A stretch of 64,000 nucleotides of DNA from assembly GCF_021347895.1 (NCBI RefSeq), contig NC_067117.1, forward strand, positions 13,301,858 through 13,365,857, written 5' to 3'. Made by a program: the position numbers and the translations under genes. Below the pieces are notes generated by a model, which worked only from the letters and a program-made list of their open reading frames with translations, did no database searches and was not told where the DNA came from. Position 1 is the stretch's first letter, and every line of letters starts with the position of its first letter. This document shows, one piece after another, positions 27,583 through 40,400 of the stretch. The stretch comes from Acanthochromis polyacanthus. Taxonomy: Eukaryota > Chordata > Actinopteri > Pomacentridae.

Positions 27583-27836
27583 GATGAAGTGGAATGATCT
27601 GAATGTTCATCTGTCTGACTACTGTGGCTTTCACTTACACTGAGTGTCCTTTTTCAGAACTTGTTCTCAGTTAAACCACAAGATGAGAAGTGACTTGCAA
27701 CGGCTGGGCACAGGAACGCACACTTTACATCGACCTACTTCAAGAGAGTTTATTAATTCTTATATTACTATCTAAAACCTTTAGATCAACTCTACCACAG
27801 TGTCGATCAGTTGGTTCAGTTAAACAGATTTTATTC

Positions 27837-28498
27837 TGTCAGGGCTCCCTCCTCACCCCCATCCTTCCCACCTGACATCCCCAAATATCCCTTTTCCCAT
27901 CTGCTTTTCTCCCCCCTCTCCTGTTTCCTCTGCCCTGCCTGTCCCTCATCCACTCCTCTGCCCCACCTGTCTCATCTGTTCCTCTGCCCTGCCTGGCCTG
28001 TCTATTTTCCATCCGCTCCTCTGTCCTGTCCTTCCCCTACAGCTCGGTGCCTGAGTGGAGTCTAGCTTCTCCAGCTGACTCCACTCAGGCAATCAACTCT
28101 CTCCACGTCTCCCGGGCAGCTGACAACCATCTCACTAACGACTCACCACTGCAATAAAGACCGGCTCAGCCTTCCACTCCCTGCCAGAGTATTGAACAAA
28201 GAACCATGCAGTTCGGTTTGCGCTCTAGCCTTCAGCATTTTCTGTTTTAAGTTCTGCCGTGTTTCTTGACTTGTTTTCTTCTGCTTTTGTTCAGTTCGGC
28301 TGCCCGGGAACCCCCACTCCTGCCTGGAACCCCCACTCCTGCCTGGACCCCCACTCCTGCCTGGAACCCCCCGCTCCTACACCCTGGTTTTCCCCCCACC
28401 TAGCCACCATTCTCACCCCCCAAATAATAAACCCCTTGCATTCAGCCAGCCCTGGTAGTGTGGTTTTCTGCTCAGGTCCACCAGCTCAGCTCGTGACA
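27837..28498. mobile_element. Solo LTR of a retrotransposon, 662 bp
   Basis: The block starts TGTCAGGG and ends CGTGACA, so it has TG...CA ends with a 5-bp inverted repeat, and TATTC is duplicated on both sides (27832-27836 and 28499-28503). The same site in copies 2 and 3 has one uninterrupted copy of the flank. Inside is a C-rich tract, a central AATAAA near 28,154 and short repeats of CACTCCTGCCTGGA. No gag or pol remains. It sits upstream of the copy 4 start codon. Confidence 0.85.
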
Positions 28499-28917
28499 TA
28501 TTCATTGTTTCTGTTGCTTTCTTATTGTTTTTGCCTGAGAAGCTTATTTGCTAAAAATATCAGTATGATTGATGTACATGCTGTATGCCACATAGATCAA
28601 AACCACAAAAATAATTGACTTATTTTAGGGTTTTTGAAAGAATGCTGTCATTGTTTTAATCAAAATAGTATATTAGTGGACCTCAGAGGTATTTTGATGT
28701 TTACAGATGAAGTTGCTGTTCCTGTTTCCACTGTTGGTGCAGTGTTGTTTAACTTCACACTAACTGTAGATACAAGAGAGTGATATTAATCTTTAACCTT
28801 GACCAAGAAAACAAGTAAACATCTTTCCTGAAATGTTTAATGTTTCCTTGCTTCTTCCTCACACACAAAGGTTTCTCAGCCGTCACCTGATGGGAGGATC
28901 TCCAGGGTTTTTCCATT

Positions 28918-29480
28918 GTGTCTTAAAGAAACAGCTTCTGAAGAGACTGATAAAGCTTCGACAGACACTTTGATTCCTGCTCTGCTTTCTGTGACTCCAA
29001 CAAACTCATCTCCAGGTGAGGAAAAATGCCTTTACTGCTGCTAAATCTACCTTCTATTGTAGTTGATGTGAAATCCATTACAACACAGAGAACTTTCAGG
29101 ATGTTTACAGGTAAGACGTTCATCACAACTGACATCGGTGATGCAAGCAGATGTGCTACAAAATCAGTGTGACTAAAACTAAGTAACTGGGTCACCTGAT
29201 GCTGATTTCACTGTTGTCACAGAAGTAGAAAGTGAACTATTTAGAGAAAGTTTCAGTATCAACAATAAACTCAAAGACTGAACTCATGCTTTCATCACAT
29301 TAAAAGAACCTGTTGGAGAAAATGTTTCAGTAAATTAAGTTTTAAACCCCAACTAGCCTCATATAATGTGTATATTTACTGAATAGTCTTCATGAATTAA
29401 TATCCAGTGCTGATAAAGTAAGAATCTGATAAGACATTTCACTTTCACACAACAACAACTAGCAGCAGGAGTCCAGCCAT
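28918..29480 (-). pseudogene. Scrambled relic of a receptor gene, partly inverted
   Basis: A signal exon remnant at 29,480 (minus) reads MAGLLLLVVVV then a stop, with the splice donor lost. A damaged 27-base-type exon lies near 29,290-29,315. A stalk-exon piece at about 29,190-29,250 is in minus orientation. Two other stalk exons (28,928-29,025 and 29,062-29,109) are in plus orientation with their own splice sites, so this part was inverted. Ig-like, membrane and tail exons are missing. The left border coincides with the end of homology to the array unit. Confidence 0.75.
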
Positions 29481-29720
29481 GATGAACAGCAAAGTGTGAA
29501 TGTATAGAAGACACCACACAGGTCTGTCTGACGACTGTGACTTTTGCACGCACAAGTTTAATTTCTTATAACTCGTTCTCATGAAAACTATCATGGAAAC
29601 AGACTGCGACACCACACACTTTACATAGACTTCCTTGAACACTTTATACTGAGCTCTCAATGCAAGTGAAGATATTTAAATCAACTCTACCGCACCACTG
29701 AATAACCGCATGAGAGCACG

Positions 29721-30035
29721 TGGGGCGGCTGAGGCTCAGGTGGTAGAGCGGGTCGTACAAAGAGTCAGCGGTTCGATTTCTGCTCTCGCCTAGTCATGAG
29801 CTGTTGTGTCCTTGGGCAAGACACTTTACCCATCTTGCCTCCAGTGCTGCTCTCACACTGGTGTGTGAATGTTGGTGGTGGTTGGAGGGGCCACAGGCGT
29901 GGATTGGCAGCCATGCTTCCATCAGTCTGCCCCAGCTGTGGCTACAAATGTAGTTTACTGCCGCTAGAGTGAGAATGTGTGAGTGAATGAATAATGGATC
30001 CATTGTGAAGCGCTATATAAATCTAATTCATTATT
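29721..30035 (+). repeat. tRNA-headed SINE-like repeat
   Basis: The left end has box A-like GGCTCAGGTGGTAGAG and box B-like GGTTCGATTTC spaced as in tRNA-derived promoters, followed by a body with CCTTGGGCAAGACAC and a 3' part ending GCGCTATATAAATC. This combination is a familiar fish interspersed repeat. It is not a functional tRNA gene, since the acceptor stem does not close. Confidence 0.65.
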
Positions 30036-31240
30036 GTTATTATGAAGAGCTTGTTCACTGATTCTGTAGCTTCACATTTATTTTGAGAGTGGTGTCCTGT
30101 TTGAGAGTTCAGCAAAAAGGCCAGTATTAAATCAGATCATGCATGTGTCTCCACAAATAGCTCCAGTGCACAGATTCTGATGAAAATGATTTTGTTTGCA
30201 TTAAACTCAATAGTGTCAGATTTTGTATAAACAGCAGTAAGATAAGACAACACAGGACAAAACTTTATGAATACAGAAGGACATGTATGCCATTAGAGCA
30301 GCAACTATATTTGGACTTGCCAATCATCTACTTTCTGTCACAGTGACAATTTTCCAAGGTGACCGTGGTAAAGAAGGGCCAACGGGAGAGAGGACTCAAA
30401 TGCTGGACAACCATTGAGGAAGGAGACGTTCAGTAACTTGATTTGAATAAATGATGGCAACAAATGTCTATTTGTTTGCAGGTGCAGGGAGCACAAACAA
30501 AAAGGATTACAACACAACAGCCTGGCAAATGACAGAGAAGAGGATCCTGGTACTGAGTGAATAAAGAGGAACTGTGAATGAGACTGAGGGTTAATGTGGG
30601 GCAGGTGGGAGTGAAAATCAGATGGCTGGATGGGAAAGAAAAGCTGATTGGCCCCTGGAGGACGACACAGTGGAGCCAACAGGACTGAGCATGTTCACGT
30701 AAGCACTGACAGGAGATGTGTAGCTGCAGACATAAACTGGGAAGAAAACAATTCAAGCATCGGACTTTTTGTTCTTTGAGCCATGGCCCCTGATTAGGAA
30801 GAACTGTTGGCTGCAGGACTGTCTATTTGTTTTCAGGCTGACAGACAACAAGTTGGACAAAGTCTTTTGATTGAAGACAATATTAATTATTTTAATTATT
30901 AATTAATCACAATCTATCCCTTACAATAAATATGAACTTAAAATCACTTTAATATAAAACATGAATTACACAGCGTAGGAAAACAAATGAAATACACTCA
31001 CAAAAATATGTAGAAACATTTAGTGAGATTGTAAGTTGTAGATATACTTTGTTCGATATTTTCCTTTTAGTTTGTATTAACACACAACAAAGGAATCTCA
31101 CAGTGAGCAACTAATAAATGACAAAGTTCAAGCTACAAATATCGATGGATTAAAAAATAAAATTGATTACAATACACACATTCTTTTGAGTAATTCTGCC
31201 TAGCAGCTATAGTTTAAAGTTAAGATGAATAAATTTTTAG
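30036..31240. other. AT-rich intergenic stretch, no gene seen
   Basis: No splice-bounded coding exon of the neighbouring families is present. Two overlapping minus-strand frames at 30,338-30,756 have no recognisable domain and biased Leu/Ser/Cys content, so I leave them out. Confidence 0.5.
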
Positions 31241-31453
31241 TTTATTAAACATACAGAGATATAATACAGATATAAATAGTTTTTTGAGGGTCAGGACCAG
31301 GTCACACACATTACCGACAACATCTCTCTTGATTAGATTGTAAACAGTAAAAGGTGGATTTTAAAATAACACATTGTTTAAAAAAATACTCTTTAGGCTT
31401 TCTGCTTTCTTCTCCTTAATCATAATTGCACATTATTCTATAAACCCTGTGTT

Positions 31454-34400
31454 TCAGTATGCCTGCAGGAGGCTGTACACCATGTCTGGTTGGTCTGATG
31501 CAGTTGGGCGGTCAGGGATGGTTTCGTACAGGTGATAGATGTCAGACTGGAAAAGAAAAACAACAACTGTAAAAGCCCTGTTAGCTTATAGCATCTATAA
31601 AGCTACACATATCAAATATATTCCTCACTGCCCCCCTTGTTTTACTTACATCTTGACTTTGAGGCTCTTCTCTGTTCAGTTTCTCAAAACCTGCAGATAA
31701 AAGAGAAGCACTAAAATGATCGTATTCAAGTTTGGTATTTTATTGCACTGCCTGTAAATTAGAAGAGAAATGTCAGAAAAGTCCAGAAACACAGAAAACC
31801 TACAGGAAATCTCTGTAATGAATTAAACAGTCATTGTGCTTCCCTAAATGTATGCTCTTGTAAGTGTTTAGTGATTAAATAGCTGCGTTTATCACAAGTC
31901 AGTAAAATATCATATGAGAAAAAGCTACAAGCATTGTGTTTGTCACTGTTATTGAAGGAGTGAATGGAGGAAAAGTAACAATATCACTGAAATCCACTTA
32001 TATAAATATACTAGATACTGTAAATTGAAATAACACTGCAGATAAATTGAAATTAATTTATTATACATAATATCCAGTAATGTGAGTTTGTCATTGGTCC
32101 TGCATCATGCATCATTCAGGCAGATGTCAAAATAAAAGCAGCTCACCTGTAGAACAGTCAGCACTAGGTACTGAAGTGATCAAACTGTAGGTACTATTAA
32201 CAGGTAACTCCTGACAACAGGAAAGAGGGGAGATGCAGTGACAGAATTATATGAATAACACAATGACACATTATTTTACCCTGAGTATCTTTGCTATTAA
32301 AATGTTTGTTTTATGTTACATGAATGTTAGAAATAAAGTGTGTTTAATTACCACTCCTCCATGGCTGATATTTCTCAGGCACACAGACTCATCTATAAGA
32401 GAAGGTAATAAAAGCCCAATCAACTAAAATATACATGCACTGTATGAACGAACAATACAGGTAATTTACTGTATACATTACCTGTGATGTTGGCTTTTGT
32501 TCTGTGTAGAAACAACAGAAAATGTGTTAACAAAGAATGAATACAAGAAATAAAAACATACTATATAAGGCAATAAACCTAACATCCAGAGGGATAAATA
32601 AATACTTACTTGGAAGATGAACTTCCTAAAAAATAAAAAATAAATGAAACATCAGGCACAAGTTACTCGTTCACAGCTGTGCAACTGATAACATCCAACA
32701 TTTATAAGCAGGAGAACGACACAGACAATATGAACAGACAAGCTCAGATTCAGATTCAGCTCACTAAAAACAGCTGAGCCATTTCAACAATTATAACTCT
32801 ACAACAATTTGCTATTAAAATGACAATTCCTTGACTTCTTTTGACATATAAATAGAAATTATTTTTCCAGATTCAGGCAACAGAAGCCACAATCGAATTG
32901 ACAACAAACCGTTTTATGCTTTGGACATTACGAAACACTTTGTCAAACTTTGTATTAATGGACTTGAAATAACATTCAAATTTCTGAAATATGCTTTAAC
33001 GTGTGTGTGAATTTGAAAAGGTGTGTTGCAGGACACATCAACTGACACAGTTCTCACCTGTTCTTCTTTTGAGATGTCTGTGAAGCACCAGCACCAGAAG
33101 GACGACAGCAATGCTTACTCCAAAAGCCGCCACAGACATGAGCAACTTTAACAGTTTAACAGTTGCTGCTGTTTTGGAGGCCACAAACAAGTTTTACTTT
33201 GAAATCAAAAAGCAAGAGGACTGTGTATTCCTGTTTTTTGCTTGTACAAAAGATACCAAATAGTTAAGTGTCCACTTAATTCTGAATCTTTGCAATTTGA
33301 GCCCTTAAAAATGTTAAAATGTACTAATTATTCCATTGAAAGTTCAATATCCTGAAGCACAATGCCTGGAAAAAAAAAATTTATGCTCTGAAATATATAT
33401 TTTGTATTCAATTAGTATCAATTACAACACATCTATAATTTTCTTACCTGGTGTTAGGTTCACAGAGGTGATAGGAGGGGAAACACTGGACATTATAACA
33501 GTCGAACCTGCGGCATAGACACACAATACCATTTTAAAGGCTTTATAGAGTCATGTCTGATCATGTTTTGGTCATTATATAGATCAATAGCATGTCCTAC
33601 CGGTGGTCACAGTAAATGCGGATTTTGTGCTCATGGTACTTGATTCTCTTTCCACATCTGCAGTAAAAGGAAATGATTTGGGGGCTAAGTAAAATAACAA
33701 TGTGCTATTTTTGTTGTTGGTAGCACTTCAACACTAAACTTTTCAAAAACTAACACAATAATTAGTTCTGATTTTAGTCATTCATGATGCATCCATGAAC
33801 ATTTCTCTGATGATGACAACATCAGCTGGTCATTGCTTTTCAACATGGAATCATAGTCAAAATAATTTGTCTTTTTTGATGAAAATTTGTGAAAACATTT
33901 GCTTTGTATTTCTGATGGACTTAGAGGAATTTCACCTGCATCATTGCCTCCTGGTGTCGGATTCGTCGTTGTTCTGACAGCAGAGGTCACAGTATTTTCA
34001 GAACTGAGATTAGGTGGAAACGATCCTTGAAAACACAAAAATATTAGATACACATTAGCATTTTGTCAAAAGTTACTTAGAAATTCCTACCTCCTCATTT
34101 CCTGTCATCTTTATTTTATTATTGGGGCAGTGGTGGCTCACTGGTTCAAGGAGTTTCAAGCTCCAGCACCATCCAGCTTAATGTGGCCGACCCTGAGTTC
34201 TGATCTGAGCTTTCTAGAAGAGAATTACCCCTTTCAGGATCAATAGATTATATAAATTCACATATTTTCAACATATTTTCCTTATTGCTATACGCTGTCT
34301 TCATTCTTTCATTTTGATAGTGGTTGATTTTGTTGTAGAAGCAGAAGTTTGTTTCATAACTGCACTAGTTTATTTTTCCATCTTTGTGTGAACTGGCCGT

Positions 34401-37400
34401 TTTGTTTTTGAGTCAAACCAACAACAGGAATCCTCTGATGTTTTGTCATGAAGTGAGCAAGTTCAAGGAAACATGTTCACCGACACATTGGAGAGATTGA
34501 TGATTTGCTGTGGGATCAACAAAGAGTTTTCCTTCATCGTGCTGATTATTTTACAGATCATCCACAAGACTTAGTGGTAAAACTTGTAGTCAGGGCTGCT
34601 CAGGTCACCTAGTTACATTGCTGGATAGCTAGGAAACTTCCCATGATGCACTGACCACTGCCCCCCACCCACTCGCTAGAAGCACACACATATAATTTCA
34701 TTGTACCGTTGCAATGACAATAAGGCTTCTTATCTTATCTCCCTCCCTGAGCCTGGTTCTCCTGAGGTTTCTTTCTGTTAAAAGGTGATTTTGTTTGTTT
34801 GTTTTTTCTACCCACTCCTGCAAAGCACTTCCTCAAAGTGAAATTGGAGAGAACTTTGCATTTGTTGGGTTTCTCTGTGTGACATAGTAAGGCCTTTACT
34901 CAAATATGTGAAGCGCCTGAGATAACATATGTTATGAATTGGTGTTGTTCTGTGCACATTTGCTTTTTCCAGAACAAACTCAGCTAAGAATGCACCACTT
35001 TAAGGGTTTCTAAATTTTTAATCTCCTTAACCTGTGAGCTCTATTGTCCATGAACACTGAAACAACACACAGCTGACCAAGAAGCATTCAATAGTCAAAT
35101 GTCCACTTACTTTTGAGGTCTTGCAATTTAAACACACTGTTAAAATGCTATCTCACACATGTTTTATTATTAATATTGCTATTAATAATATGAATCTACT
35201 CAAAGCTGAGACTTGGCACTTTAATAGAGTAACCAATATTAAATTCGATATTCTATATGCTGAAGCACAATATGTGGGGAAAACACAACTTTATGGTCTG
35301 AAATATATAATTTGCAATTCACGGATATCAGTTCCAAAACATCTATACTTTTCTTACCTGATGTTGGGTTCACAGAGGTGGCAGGAGTGGAAACACTGGA
35401 CATGGTGACATCTGAACTTGCTGTATAGACATATTAGATATATAGCATGTACTACCTGCTATCACAGTAAATGTTGAGTTTTTGCTCATAATGCTTGACA
35501 ATTTTATGTCCTTAACCTGTGGTCTATGGTCCATGAACTAATACTGAAACAACACACAGCTGACCAAGAAGCATTCAATAGTCAAGCGTCCACTTACATT
35601 TAAAGTCTTGCAATTTGGACACAATGTGTTAAAAAGTTTTCCCACATAAATTTCATTATTATTGTTATTACTAATGATAATAATAATATGAATCTACTCA
35701 AAATAAAGCTGAGACTTGGCATTTTGATATAGTAACCAATATTATATTCAAAGTTCTACAGGCTGAAGCCCAGCATGTGGAAAAAACAACTTTATGGTCT
35801 GAAATATATAATTTGCAATTCACGGATATCAGTTACAACACATCTATACTTTTCTTACCTGATGTTGGGTTCACTGAGGTGGTAGGAGTGGAAACACTGG
35901 ACATGGTGACATCTGAACTTGCTGCATAGACATAAAATAACATTTAAAGACTTAAATGATCATGTTTTTGGTCACCATTTAGATATATAGCATGTACTAC
36001 CTGCTGTCACAGTAAATGTTGACTTTTTGCTCATTGTGCTTGATTCTCTTGCCACAATATCTGCAGCAAAATGAAACAAAATATAAATTAATTAATATTT
36101 GCTATATTTTTTTGTTTATCAAATCACTTCAACAAAAAACCTTTCAAAACTAAGAAACACATTTACTCTGTTGTTAGTCATGCCATGACCATTTCTGTGG
36201 TGATAACTACCAGCTGCTCAGTCCAACAACACTTTGGACCACACTGAAATGCTGCAGAAATTATCAATCAAATTGTTATGAAATTTGATGAATTTAGTTG
36301 TAACGACACCAGGAAGTTTAGTTCAGTCCGTGAAATTTCACAACATTTCTCCATATCTACTGGACTGACGAAACAGAGAAAACATATCTTCCCAAATGTT
36401 GTTTGATAAAAAAAAAAAAATTGAAATGATTAATCTGGAACCATCTTTGCTTTTCACATCATCACACTTGTTGTGGTGTTTAAAGCTGTTTGGACATTCA
36501 GCCCAGGGTTAGTACCGAATATGTTATTATATTGGTTCATATTTGATAATTTGCCTCTTTTTTATCTTGATATTAACAATACAGTCTTGCTCCCTAAATG
36601 TTTTCACTGTGAAAAAAGCAGCATTAATTATCATTTATATGGACAGTTCGTGGAATATGATCCCTGAAATAGCGAGTGGGGGGCCCCCAAACACATTTTA
36701 TATTGGGTCACAAAAAGATCAAAATGTTCCTATGACCTTTGTGAAATTTGTATCACTTCACACAATCACTTGCAATTCATTCTGAGGTTTTCATATTTCA
36801 AAGGAAGTGATGTGTCACATACAGTAGATTTAATTAGTGTCTTTGACTCACCAGTCAAGCTCCTTCTATCACTACGAGGAGACAAAGTATTCTGTTCACG
36901 TTCCAAGTTGTAGTCACAGCTGGCATCCTTCTGTTGAACAGAATCTAAATGTCTCAACAGATCATCAACTGTGACAGTAAAACGGCAAAACCACTGTTTG
37001 GATTTTGATCTCTTCTGCTTGGCGGTTGTTGTTGGAACCAGACGGTTCACTTCTCCAAAGTAAAGGTTACATCTTGTACCACGTTTCACAGATCCAGGAA
37101 GAGAGCAAGTAAAGAAAATGACGTCCCCCTCCGATAGTTGAAGAGTTATTTCTGGTTTTAGACCTTCAAAAAGATTAACTAAAAGTTAGTCAACATAATG
37201 TTCCAGTCTGCCATCAAGTGAACTGCATTTGAGGTAAGAGCTTCAAACTGCTCGCTTTCACAGACGTTAGAAGCAGAAGATTGTCATATCAGTTAAATGT
37301 GATTTATACTGTAATTATAATTAATTTAATGTAAATGAATATGGGAATTAATAAAATAACATTTGTTCTGGTTTTGTTATTTGTAACATTTCAACACAAA

Positions 37401-40400
37401 ACTTTTTTTTTTTTAATGGGCCTTTTTCAGCTTTTGTTTTTTTTTTTATTTATAGGTGCAGTGAAGAGACAGACAGGAAACGTGGGAGAAAGACATGCAG
37501 CAAAGGGCCATGAGCAGGAATCGAACCCGGGCCGCTGCGTCGGGGACCAGCCCCTATACATGGTTCACCCGCTTAACCTGTTAAGCTATACGGGCGGCCC
37601 AACTTTTCAAAAATGAAAACAAAATAATTAGTTCTGTTTTCAGGCACTCATAATGCATCCATGAACATTATTCTAGTGATGACAACATCAGCTGGTCATT
37701 GCTTCTCAACATGGAATCATAGTCAAAATAATTTGGCTTTTTTGCCGAACATTTGCGAAAACATTTGCATTGTATTTCAGGTGGACTTCGAGGAATTTTA
37801 CCTGCATCATTGCCTCCTGGTGTTGGATTCGTCGTCGTTTTGACATTAGAGGTCACGGTATTTGGAGGACTCAGATTAGCTGGAAGTGATCCATGAAAAC
37901 ACGAAAATATTAGATACACATTCATATTAACATTTACTAAAAAGTTTCTTCAAAATTCCCACTTCCCCCTTTCTTGTCATCTTTATTTTATTATTGGGGC
38001 AGTGGTGGCTCACTGGCTCAGACTTTGGGTTACTGATCAGAAGGTTCGAGTTTCAAGCTCCAGAACCACCAAGCTTAATTTGGCCAACCCTGAGTTCTGA
38101 CCTGAGCTTTCTAAAACAGAATTAGACCTTGCAGGATCAATAGATTATATAAATTAAAGTATTCTAAAAAATATTTTCCTTATTGCTGTACTCTATGTAC
38201 CAAAAAGATCGAAATGTTCTTATGACCTTTGTGAAATTTGTGTCACTTCACACAATCACTCGCAATTCATTCTGATTTCAAAAGAAGTGATGTCTTTGAC
38301 TCACCAGTCAGGCTCTTTCTATCACTACGAGGAGACAAAGTATTCGGTACACGTTCCAGTTTGTAATCACAGCTGGCATCCTTCTGTTGAACAGAATCTA
38401 AATGTTTCAGCAAATCATCAAATGGGACAGTAAAACGGCAAAACCACTGCTTGGTTTTAGTCTGTGTCTGCCAGGTGGTTGCTGTTAGAATCGGATGGTT
38501 CACTTCTCCAAAGTAAAGGTTACATCTTGTACCACGTTTCACAGATCCAGGAAGAGAGCAAATAAACAAAATGTCCCCCTCAAATGATTGAAGACTCATC
38601 TCTGGTTTTTGGCCTTCAAAAAGATTAATAAAAAAATCAGTCAATATAATATTCCAGTCTGCCATCAAGTGAACTGCATTTGAGGTAACTTCCAACTGTT
38701 TGCTTTCATAGACATCATAAGAGGAATTGTGTCATATTAAATAAATGTGTTTGATACTGTAATTACAATGAATTTAAAGAAAATAGAGGATGGAATCTGA
38801 CAGCTGAGTGTGACTGAGTCTGTCTCAGTGATCACTGGTGGATTAACTGTCAGTTTAGGTGGAGGAAATGCCACAGAAGCATGATATAAGACATACTTAA
38901 TATTCCAAACAAGAACTTAATGTAAATGTAATAGTAAACTATGTTATGTAATAAAAATAACATTGCAGGCGGACATGAAGGATAAAAAAATCAGAGACTG
39001 ACCTTGTCCTTGAATCTTATAAAAGGAACCTTTGGGAAATAAAACATATTTACCAGGTAAATGCAAATAATAATAACACAAATGTATAACAACATCAACA
39101 AAATGTAGACAGATTCACAATTAGCTAATAATTATCTAATACTAGTCCTCACCCAACATCAGCATTAAGAACACACAACATAAAGTCACCAACCATGAAA
39201 AAAATTACATCAGTCTGAATGTTTTTGTAGAAAAAAAATTAAAAATGAAATTCCATTAACAATGAATCTATATGAGCAGTTTCAAACTGCTCGCTTTCAC
39301 AGGCGTTAGAAGAAGAAGCGTGTCATATTAAGTAAATGTGATTTATACAGTTATTACAATTAATTTAATGAAGAGCAAAGTTTTGGCAAACTGATAAAAT
39401 GCTAAATGTGTATTTTAATGATTAATATAGTGCACATAAGGCATGAGAGAAGTAGTCACTTACTCTGTATGGTGATAGAGGACATGTCACTGAATGGAGA
39501 CAGAAAAGTCTCATGTTCAAGCTGTACACTGTAAAAACATTTAACTTGAACCTCAGAAGGTGAACTGTGATGTGAAATCTTCAGCAGCTCAGTTCCTGTC
39601 AGCGTTCGACGACATGAGGAGGTTTCAAAAGCTACTCTGGTCACATTGTAGAAATAACACTGAGACACAGAAAGAGATGATGGAGTCACACAGTTCAGTG
39701 TGACTGAGTCTGTCTCTGTGATCACTGGTGGATTCACTGTCAGTTTAGGTGGAGGAAGAGCTGAAAAATTAAAGTTTATGTTAGGTTAAATAACTACATT
39801 TGTATTTATTTACGGTAATAGCACACTGAACACTGTGATTATTAAACTCAGTTTAGAAGAGCTGAAAAATTGAAGTATATGAAGAGTTCATTTGCAAAAA
39901 CAGGTAACTCCATTTTCAGAAAACTAATTTTTTTTATTGTTTACTTGAGATAATAATAATAACACTAATCATTTATTTTTTCTCTATTTTGTCATGTATT
40001 TTTCTACTGAGTCAAATCCACACAACTTCAGCTTGATTGATATTATCTCAAGTAAACAATAAAAAAAAGTTTTCTGAAAATTTATCAAAACGGAGTTATC
40101 TGTTTTTGCAAATGAACTCTTCACATGTTAGATTAAATCACTACATTTGCATTTATTTACAGTAATAGCAAACTCAACACTGTGATGTGAATTGTTAATC
40201 TCACTGATATTATTGCAACACAAAACAAAGTCCATGATTGTGTAGTTACTCACTGTTTATGGTGATGGTGGATGGATCACTGTGTAGAGATAAAGCACCA
40301 GACATTACACTGTAAAAACATTTCACTTTAACCTCAGCAGGTAACTTTTGTACCATCTTCAGCAGCTCACTTAACCTCAGTGTTTGCACACAGACGCCTT

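Larger units (their letters stand above)
1..28915 (-). repeat. Tandem segmental array of four receptor gene copies, unit about 7.5 kb
   Basis: The start codons lie at 2077, 11083, 19103 and 27582, so the raw spacings are 9006, 8020 and 8479. Subtracting the foldback insert (about 1485), the extra Ig block in copy 3 (487), and correcting for the 1377-bp insert and a 430-bp stalk deletion in copy 4 gives about 7521, 7533 and 7532. Exons, introns and intergenic DNA are all alike between units, so whole units were duplicated. The intergenic parts (for example 11,182-13,020 and 19,202-20,674) hold no further gene that I can see. Homology to the unit stops at about 28,915. Confidence 0.93.
33770..38700 (-). 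repeat. Internal duplication of the second-Ig plus stalk module
   Basis: The block 37,640-38,700 repeats as 33,770-34,160 (stalk end) plus 36,780-37,230 (Ig-like end). Shared text includes the stalk exon coding for NPTPGGNDAG and the Ig-like exon with GTRCNLYFGEV. The second unit is longer because a pair of stalk exons near 35.36-36.06 kb is itself repeated. A degraded extra copy of one stalk exon lies near 35,460-35,510. Confidence 0.75.

Noticed and set aside
29721..30035. Possible tRNA gene from A and B box motifs
   Set aside because: No cloverleaf can be closed; the motifs are the head of a SINE. The same holds for 37,407-37,600 and 45,395-45,523.
30338..30756. Two overlapping minus-strand frames of 108 and 113 codons
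   Set aside because: No domain, signal peptide or splice context supports them as coding.
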